DNA from: Candidatus Nitrosopumilus sp.
GTDB taxonomy: Archaea; Thermoproteota; Nitrososphaeria; Nitrososphaerales; Nitrosopumilaceae
Assembly: GCA_029263475.1 (NCBI GenBank)
Contig: JAJCXK010000029.1
Location: 1 to 58,598 of the forward strand
Length of the DNA stretch: 58,598 nt
Reading direction: 5' to 3'
A model generated the notes under the pieces. It ran no database searches and was not told the DNA's origin. It saw nothing but the letters and a program-made list of their open reading frames with translations. Below, piece by piece: positions 53,092 to 58,598 of the stretch (positions are counted from its first letter, which is position 1; the number at the start of each line of letters is the position of its first letter). The position numbers were made by a program, and so were the translations under genes.

Positions 53092-54528
53092 TCAAAGCAT
53101 GTATTCTGTTTTAATTACTTGGTCAGATTCTAAGGTTTCAACAAGTGATATTGTTACAAATATATCAAATCGTTCAAGTTTTTCACTTAAAATATAGAAT
53201 TCATCTCGATTCAGATAACTACTATCTTTCGAGCTTTCCTCAAGTTCTCTATCGATTAATTCTTGATCAGAAAAATTTTCAAATTTAATGTCGGTATCAG
53301 TATCCTTGTAAAATAGAGTCATAGTTGGAGGAATCACTCCGATAAATTTTTCATCATAACCAGTAAATATGATGTGCATAGACCAATCTTCTAAAGTGTA
53401 ACCCTCTATCGTTTTTTGTGCAGTCCATCCTTTTGGAGGTGTGATTGAGAACAAGAATTCTGAATCAGAATAATATTCACCACTAGAATCTAAAATTCTT
53501 CGATTAATTATGTCAGTATTTCCCTGATAAAAGGAACTAAAAATGTCAACTAAACCCGTTTCGCCAAGATCTTTTAAGAAATTTCCTTTAAAGTCAAAAA
53601 GGAAAATTTTCCCTTCATTATAAATGAGAAAAGTGGACATTGCCACAGCAGAATTATGTTTTTCATCTGTTGTCTTGTATACAATAGTGCTTCTGGAACC
53701 ATCCAAAAATTCTTCAATAATGATTCCAGCTATTTCCACATCTACATCAGAAAATGAAAGTATTTCACTAACAAATTCTTCAAAAAATTTGATTTTTTGA
53801 TTTTTATTTAGTTTAGGAATCTGTTCAGAAAGTAAAATGGCCATATCATCTTCAAAATAACTCATTTGAATTGTAGTATTACTGTGTTTTTTCTTGAAAT
53901 CTATTTTTGAATCATTTCGATCCTTTTCTATTGTCCATTTTTCTATGCTTTCAGGAAATCTAAATGCAAAGCCAAAATCATCAGATACATACAAGTTAGA
54001 ATTTTCTTCATCTGGAATCAAAATTGTCATCGATAAAGGTGAATAGTTGAAATATTCTGTTTCATAATCAAAATTAGATTTAACTAAAATGTCTAAACCA
54101 TCCCGATTGATCACATTATGTTTAGATGATATTGCATCTTCATCCTGCGGATTGATTTCCAATATTTTATCATAATAGTCAATTGCTCGCTCATATTTTT
54201 CTAGATTTTCAAGAGTTATTGCTTTGTTAAATAAAATATCTAGATCACTGGGGTTTAGAAGTAGTGCCTTGTTGTAATAAATTAATGCTAACTCATACTT
54301 TCCGATTTCATCTAACACATATCCCTTGTAAAATAATGCATCAGAATCCTTTGGATGATTTTCTAGAATGGTCTCAGCATATGAAAATGCCTTTTCATTT
54401 TCTCCAGAATCAATTAATGAGTTTATCAAATCATAATCTACAGCGGAGTTTGTTTCAGCATAAGCGTTAGATGGTATAATAAATAGAATCACTGCCAGAG
54501 TCAGAAAACCAAACAGAAAATATTTCAT
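53092..54528 (-). CDS. secreted TPR protein with PsbP-like domains, interrupted by TGA
   Basis: 478 residues. A signal peptide (about 1-24, cleavage near AYAETN), three to four TPR units (SDALFYKGYVLDEIGKYELA; DEDAISSKHNV), then two PsbP-like beta domains (FGFAFRFPESIEKWTIEK; FLFSITPPKGWTAQKT). The last domain lacks its end, which is found in frame after the TGA (DGRNYALEF, then EFLESMRTF). A TATA-like TATATAT at 54576-54582 lies about 50 bases upstream. Probably an extracellular scaffold. Confidence 0.75.
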   Translation of the reverse strand: MKYFLFGFLTLAVILFIIPSNAYAETNSAVDYDLINSLIDSGENEKAFSYAETILENHPKDSDALFYKGYVLDEIGKYELALIYYNKALLLNPSDLDILFNKAITLENLEKYERAIDYYDKILEINPQDEDAISSKHNVINRDGLDILVKSNFDYETEYFNYSPLSMTILIPDEENSNLYVSDDFGFAFRFPESIEKWTIEKDRNDSKIDFKKKHSNTTIQMSYFEDDMAILLSEQIPKLNKNQKIKFFEEFVSEILSFSDVDVEIAGIIIEEFLDGSRSTIVYKTTDEKHNSAVAMSTFLIYNEGKIFLFDFKGNFLKDLGETGLVDIFSSFYQGNTDIINRRILDSSGEYYSDSEFLFSITPPKGWTAQKTIEGYTLEDWSMHIIFTGYDEKFIGVIPPTMTLFYKDTDTDIKFENFSDQELIDRELEESSKDSSYLNRDEFYILSEKLERFDIFVTISLVETLESDQVIKTEYML

Positions 54529-54833
54529 CGAAAATTTGTACGAGCATCATCAAATAAACTCATTTGGAAAAATAGTATATATTCCAAAAAATCTCACAGT
54601 ACATTCGTTAAATATTCAATCCTGTTCTGAGATATTTACGTAATCTATACCAGGATTATGAAATGATTTAGGCACATGGTTTTTTGTGTATTATGGCGAT
54701 AATTCACAAGTCATAGAAATTTTTAGTTTAGAGAATACATCTAGATTTCATGCCCATATTATGACTGAGAAATATTAAAGCCACACAACGTACAACTTTG
54801 AAATCTATTTGAGTTTGCCGCTAGTTTTCACAC
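54529..54833. other. promoter-containing intergenic stretch
   Basis: Holds the TATATAT box of the TPR gene (54576-54582) and about 240 bases with no convincing ORF or repeat. Confidence 0.5.
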
Positions 54834-55751
54834 CTACAATGCCATCTTAAAGATGGTTGTCAGGTTTCTATCAGTCATAAAACCAGGATCGTGGTTTTGA
54901 AAATTGATTTTTTTTTTTGAAATCCTCTTCATCGCAAAAACGGAGATGCTATAAAACAAAGACCAAAGGGGACTGTTTTGATGAGAGTCATAAATTCGAA
55001 GTAGCAAGGTAAAAAGCCATTTTTGATTCGGATAATGTTCTGAAACATAATCCATCAAGTAGTCTTTTGAATTGTTAATTTTGTATCTGAGATGGTCGAT
55101 GGTTTCAGATTGTAACGCATAACCTGTTTGAATGATTTTGATCTTGCCTCGTTTCATCGCATGTAAAACATCCTCAACATTACTCTCAGCATCAATGACA
55201 TTAACGCATCTTCCAAGAGTCGATAAGGTATGAGAGTCACTCCCTGCAACCTGTATCATGCCATTATCCAAAGCAAACTGGGTTGCGCGCGCGTTTGATA
55301 AAATATCCACGTTGTTACTGTTAAAAACCTCAATCATGTCACATTTTTTTGAACTTTCACGTAGTGCATTGATTAGACTAAATGGATGGGGTGCAGAAGA
55401 AACGGCATCTTGTTTTCTTATTTCATCCATAATCTCCTCAAAAGAAATGCCAGCAGGGATTTCATCGTGAATGCCATACGCTAAAACGTGTTCACCAGTG
55501 TCAACGGTGATTTCTTCTGCAGGGAAAATATCAATATTTTTAAATTTATTATGATCATTTTTGTATTCCAACAACTGGTGATACCCATCAAGAGTATTAT
55601 GATTCGTTACAAATATCGCATCCAGTCCTAAATCATGTGAGCGTTCCAACTGGTCTTGGATGGATATATTGCAATCGTATGGCGGCTCCTCATCACCAAC
55701 ATGAAAATTTGAAAAAGTGTTGTGACAATGCAGTTCGGTACTAATAGACAT
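54834..55751 (-). CDS. PHP-domain phosphoesterase
   Basis: 305 residues. Metal-binding motifs in order: ELHCHNTFS, VTNHNT, PAEEITV, SAPHPF, and AGSDSHT. These place it in the PHP superfamily (histidinol phosphatase and nucleotide phosphoesterases). An extended C-terminal region (about 80 residues) ends in a hydrophobic-basic segment that might contact the membrane. Substrate unknown. Confidence 0.88.
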   Translation of the reverse strand: MSISTELHCHNTFSNFHVGDEEPPYDCNISIQDQLERSHDLGLDAIFVTNHNTLDGYHQLLEYKNDHNKFKNIDIFPAEEITVDTGEHVLAYGIHDEIPAGISFEEIMDEIRKQDAVSSAPHPFSLINALRESSKKCDMIEVFNSNNVDILSNARATQFALDNGMIQVAGSDSHTLSTLGRCVNVIDAESNVEDVLHAMKRGKIKIIQTGYALQSETIDHLRYKINNSKDYLMDYVSEHYPNQKWLFTLLLRIYDSHQNSPLWSLFYSISVFAMKRISKKKINFQNHDPGFMTDRNLTTIFKMAL

Positions 55752-55800
55752 TCGTATAACAAATAAGCTTCTTCAGATTATAACCTTATTGAAAAAACAA

Positions 55801-56526
55801 TCACCTGAAAAGATCTTCATGTTCAGGACGAATCAATCCACTGATTGCGGATTCTTCAAATTTGAAAGAATAATCACGGACTATTGCAATAGGGCATTTA
55901 AGGGATTTACCCATTACCAATTCAGATGCTGATGAAAGCTCGTCAGCTATTGCTATTGCAGTCACACGCAAGATTTTTTTAAAAGAATCCAGAGTTCCCT
56001 CATAGTCCAGTATTGGATTTAGACCCGAAACACCGATTGCGACATTGGTCTGACCCATTCTAAAGGGACGACCAAACGTATCAGAAATAATTACTGCAAT
56101 TCTTTTGTTGGTTTGTTTGAAAATCTCATCCTGTATTCTTTTTGCAGAAACATCAGAGTTTACAGGCAGTAAAGTAGCATATCCATCTTTAACGTTACTT
56201 TCATCAATGCCCGCATTTGCACATACAAATCCGTTGTTTGTTTCGACTACAAGAATACCGTTGTGCATACGAACAATTCGTTTTGACTCGGATAGAATTA
56301 ACTCTACAATTCTGGAATCTTTCCCATATTGAGAACAGATGCCCTGAGACAGTAAAGAAATTGTAACGTCATCTAGTCGTATCAAGCGACCTTCTTGCTT
56401 TGAGATGATTTTTTGTGCAATGACAACAATATCTCCATCTTTTAGTTTTTCAGATTTTATGATGAGGCCAGATATGTCATCATGGGGGACAATCTCTTTT
56501 TCAATATGAACTGGAATAATTTGCAA
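55801..56526 (-). CDS. cofE: coenzyme F420-0:L-glutamate ligase
   Basis: 241 residues. Begins with the family pattern PVHIEKEIVPHDDI, then GDIVVIAQKIISKQEG, ISDTFGRPFRMGQTNVAIG and a late LVMGKSLKCPIAIVRDY. It adds the gamma-linked glutamates to coenzyme F420-0 using GTP. Typical length; upstream of a phosphoesterase but with no other F420 genes in the window. Confidence 0.93.
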   Translation of the reverse strand: MQIIPVHIEKEIVPHDDISGLIIKSEKLKDGDIVVIAQKIISKQEGRLIRLDDVTISLLSQGICSQYGKDSRIVELILSESKRIVRMHNGILVVETNNGFVCANAGIDESNVKDGYATLLPVNSDVSAKRIQDEIFKQTNKRIAVIISDTFGRPFRMGQTNVAIGVSGLNPILDYEGTLDSFKKILRVTAIAIADELSSASELVMGKSLKCPIAIVRDYSFKFEESAISGLIRPEHEDLFR

Positions 56527-56578
56527 ACATATTGAAGGACGTAGCGGAGTAAAAAATTGTTTATGTTAAAACAGTCAA

Positions 56579-57238
56579 TTAGAGATTTAATTTGTAGTGT
56601 TTGTTGATAATATCCACGATTTTAGAAAGATCCTTCTCCTCCAGAGTGGTGGTGGCAAGGTCTTTAACAATGTCTTGTGCACGATAGGCAATTCCCAATC
56701 CGCAGACATCAAACAGCTTCACATCGTTTGCGCCATCAACAACGCAGACAACGTTTTCTTTGGATTCGCCCCACTCATTGATTTTTATTTTTGCAGACGT
56801 TGATTTATCAGAATCAACAGAAATTTTTACGCCATCTAATTTACCATCCTTGAAGATCAATTCATTTGAAAATACATAGTCCAATCCCAATTCCTTTTGC
56901 AATCGTCCCATCATCAGGGTAAATCCTCCAGATACGGCCATGATCTTCCATCCTGCTGCCTTCAGAGCCCTGCATGCTTCCTTTGCACCAGTCATAATTG
57001 GTAACGCATCTGCCACTTCTTGGCATGTTTTTTCATCCAGACCTTTTAAAGCAGCAACTCTAGTTCTTAGTCCGTCTTCCCAGTTAATCTTTCCTTGAAT
57101 TCCCTGTTTGGTTATTGCCCAAATTTCATCTTCCTTGTTGAGCTTTTCAGCAAGAATTGGAAGGTATTCCTCATCATATAGCACGCCCTCTACATCAAAA
57201 ATTACTAGCAATAGGTTTCTGATCTGAAAAAAAATCAC
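56579..57238 (-). CDS. serB: HAD phosphatase, phosphoserine-phosphatase (SerB)-like
   Basis: 219 residues. Motif I reads IFDVEGVLY, with Glu in place of the usual second Asp of DxDxT. Motif II is IMAVSGGFT and motif IV VVDGANDVKLF. The overall fold and GGFT motif are those of phosphoserine phosphatases, the last step of serine synthesis. The Asp-to-Glu change could alter rate or substrate. A TATATAA box at 57243-57249 lies just beyond its start but faces the other way. Confidence 0.75.
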   Translation of the reverse strand: MIFFQIRNLLLVIFDVEGVLYDEEYLPILAEKLNKEDEIWAITKQGIQGKINWEDGLRTRVAALKGLDEKTCQEVADALPIMTGAKEACRALKAAGWKIMAVSGGFTLMMGRLQKELGLDYVFSNELIFKDGKLDGVKISVDSDKSTSAKIKINEWGESKENVVCVVDGANDVKLFDVCGLGIAYRAQDIVKDLATTTLEEKDLSKIVDIINKHYKLNL

Positions 57239-57282
57239 TAATTATATAAAAGTAATTCAAAAAACTAACTTAATTTTCATTT

Positions 57283-57350
57283 ATTGACCCAGATCGAACC
57301 AAATCTTCACAAACAGTTTGAAATTATCTCATGATACAAAGATAATTTTC
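57283..57350 (+). promoter_or_regulatory. conserved leader of the zinc-ribbon family (copy 5)
   Basis: TTGACCCAGATCGAACCAAA starts 67 bases before the ATG, with ATTATC and GATAAT arms. A TATATAAA box at 57243 would start transcription near 57272, so the conserved block would lie in the transcribed 5' leader. Confidence 0.75.
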
Positions 57351-57476
57351 ATGATAGGAGTGTGCCACCATTGCAGCAGGGACAAGACAGATGTGACCTA
57401 CAAGGACATCAAATCAAGGGGACAGGAGATGTCGGTTCTGGTATGCAATAATTGCAGGAAGCTTGAATTCCCATGA
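57351..57476 (+). CDS. 41-aa zinc-ribbon microprotein
   Basis: Reads MIGVCHHCSRDKTDVTYKD, then SVLVCNNCRKLEFP. Two CxxC knuckles with a longer spacer than its neighbour. The stop overlaps the ATG of the next zinc ribbon (ATGA), forming a two-gene unit behind the shared leader. Confidence 0.7.
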   Translation: MIGVCHHCSRDKTDVTYKDIKSRGQEMSVLVCNNCRKLEFP

Positions 57477-57571
57477 GAGGCCTGTGTTCTGAATGCCATA
57501 GTTCGGGAGTCGAGATTACGATCAATGACGAATCAGGTCTTACAGTATGCGAAAAGTGCAGCAAATTTTAA
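57473..57571 (+). CDS. 32-aa TFIIB-like zinc-ribbon microprotein
   Basis: Reads MRGLCSECHSSGVEITINDE, then SGLTVCEKCSKF. Nearly colinear with 48691-48786. Translation is probably coupled to the upstream ribbon gene. Its last 39 bases are antisense to the 57533-57682 gene. Confidence 0.72.
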   Translation: MRGLCSECHSSGVEITINDESGLTVCEKCSKF

Positions 57572-57682
57572 AATTGTAAACGCTTCTTGTAATTCCTTTT
57601 TCAAAGGATCCATATCAGACAATGCTTGAAAATAAGATCTAAAGTCATCAGTGCCTCCAACATCTTTTACTTTAGATGACAT
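57533..57682 (-). CDS. 49-aa hypothetical protein
   Basis: Reads MSSKVKDVGGTDDFRSYFQA, then LKKELQEAFTILKFAALFAY. Soluble, helical and coding-like. It converges on and overlaps the zinc-ribbon gene by 39 bases, an unusual arrangement. No family recognised. Confidence 0.5.
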   Translation of the reverse strand: MSSKVKDVGGTDDFRSYFQALSDMDPLKKELQEAFTILKFAALFAYCKT

Positions 57683-57816
57683 AATGGAAATAAGAGAATA
57701 TTGACAATTTAGGGTTACTAATTCTTGTAAATTATACTATAATCATCAATTAACAGGTAACAGAGATAAAATTAACGTACAACATACCAATACCTCAAAT
57801 TAACAATACATGATAG

Positions 57817-57832
57817 AATGTGACATCACATT
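57817..57832. promoter_or_regulatory. perfect 7-bp palindrome
   Basis: AATGTGA and TCACATT flank a CA centre in an otherwise empty 280-base gap. It resembles a dimer-binding operator; no regulator is evident. Confidence 0.35.
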
Positions 57833-57962
57833 ATTGATTCAGGTTCACATTAGACGTTTGTTTAAAATTATTTTACAATGAATAATTGCAAGACACTTTT
57901 TTTCCAAAAAATAGGATCAATACATGTTAAGAATTTTAATAGTATTTTATTCAATTATTCAT

Positions 57963-58058
57963 TTCCACGTGGGTCCTTTATTGACTGCCTTAACTATATC
58001 CCCAGCACAATGTTCATGGGGATATGGTCAAGGAGTTAGAAAGTACACCCACGTGGAA
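57963..58058. mobile_element. 96-bp inverted-repeat element (MITE-like)
   Basis: Perfect 12-bp ends TTCCACGTGGGT and ACCCACGTGGAA. Inner arms CCTTAACTATATCCCC and GGGGATATGGTCAAGG pair at 14 of 16 positions around a short loop. It encodes no protein. A half copy lies at 9130-9184. Either a miniature mobile element or a conserved structured regulator; it lies 77 bases upstream of the DUF899 gene. Confidence 0.65.
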
Positions 58059-58135
58059 GTAAAAAATATTGAAAAATAACTAACTGGTAAAATTTTCACT
58101 ACTAGTCTTAAATGCTTGAAACATCTTATTTCATC

Positions 58136-58598
58136 ATGATTTCCCCACCCATAGTTTCACGTGAAAAGTGGCTCAAAGCACGTCTCGAATTATTGAAAAA
58201 AGAAAAAGAGCATTCCAAAGCAAGAGACAAGATAACACAAGCAAGACAGAATTTACCGTGGGTCAAAGTTGAAAAAGATTACGTCTTTGAAGGACCAAAC
58301 GGAAAATTTCATTTGAGTGATCTATTTGATGACAAAAGCCAGCTAATTGTATATCATTTTATGTTTGAGGAAACCTGGGAGGAAGGATGCAAGTCTTGTT
58401 CTTTTCTTGCAGATCATTATGAACCTGCCATAGTTCATCTTGCAAACAGAGACGTTACCATGGTTACAATTTCCAAAGCTCCTTTGGAAAAACTTGAGGC
58501 ATTCAAGAAACGAATGAACTGGGATTTTAGTTGGCTATCTTCAGAGAATTCAGATTTTAATCAAGACTTTCATGTTTCTTTTACAGACGAAGAATTGA
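58136..58598 (+). CDS. DUF899 (thioredoxin-like) family protein, 3' end outside the window
   Basis: Begins PPIVSREKWLKARLELLKKE, then LPWVKVEKDYVFEGPNG, YHFMFEETWEEGCKSCSF and MVTISKAPLEKLEAFKKRM, the standard DUF899 sequence. The family has a thioredoxin-like fold with the CxxC as the probable redox site. ATG 58112 is in frame and may be the start. The gene runs off the right edge. Confidence 0.9.
   Translation, partial: MISPPIVSREKWLKARLELLKKEKEHSKARDKITQARQNLPWVKVEKDYVFEGPNGKFHLSDLFDDKSQLIVYHFMFEETWEEGCKSCSFLADHYEPAIVHLANRDVTMVTISKAPLEKLEAFKKRMNWDFSWLSSENSDFNQDFHVSFTDEEL

Overview
The window looks like a low-GC ammonia-oxidising archaeon of the Nitrososphaerota (Nitrosopumilales type). 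The case rests on gene content: archaeal XPB with its Bax1 nuclease, coenzyme F420 ligase CofE, a DRG-type GTPase, an archaeal phosphoglycolate phosphatase, stand-alone Lrp/AsnC ligand-binding domains, secreted proteins with Ala-Tyr-Ala-type signal peptides, and WIKNNAxFW repeats. TTG and GTG starts, ATGA start/stop overlaps and very short leaders are frequent. No rRNA, tRNA or CRISPR array was found. The genus is inference.

Layout. 1-6.4 kb: a peptide/glutamyl-turnover operon (M20 peptidase end, gamma-glutamyltransferase, N-formylglutamate amidohydrolase), then a cation/proton antiporter, a conserved protein and a small MscS-type channel. 6.4-11.5 kb: small sensory and unknown genes, a class III cyclase and two pairs of paralogues. 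11.6-14.8 kb: Bax1-XPB. 14.8-33.9 kb: an accessory region dominated by tiny genes, including a micro-operon at 22.5-25.5 kb of about ten short, mostly overlapping ORFs (zinc ribbons, one-helix membrane proteins) and a decayed colinear second copy at 32.4-33.5 kb. A TetR gene with a palindromic operator, ArgS, and a run of secreted genes with a duplicated promoter/signal-peptide module also lie here. 33.9-47.5 kb: conserved core genes with a Lys/Ala-rich DNA-binding protein, a collagen-like protein and a sulfur group (rhodanese, siroheme sulfite/nitrite reductase, Thi4, thioredoxin reductase, cysteine synthase, TusA). 47.6-54.5 kb: a second accessory region where several genes are broken (HEPN-like, PIN, membrane and TPR/PsbP-like proteins). 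54.8-58.6 kb: PHP phosphoesterase, CofE, SerB-like phosphatase, zinc-ribbon microproteins, a 96-bp inverted-repeat element and the start of a DUF899 protein.

Most unusual: a dispersed family of 31-41 aa zinc-ribbon proteins, resembling a stripped TFIIB N-terminal ribbon. Each sits behind a leader whose TTGAC-(2 nt)-AGATCGAA core lies 66-67 nt before the ATG. Three loci are intact (7.2, 48.7 and 57.4 kb, the last with two overlapping genes) and two are decayed (18.0 and 29.1 kb). Together with the duplicated micro-operon, this is the best candidate for an undescribed system. All calls are from reading the sequence; no database search was run.
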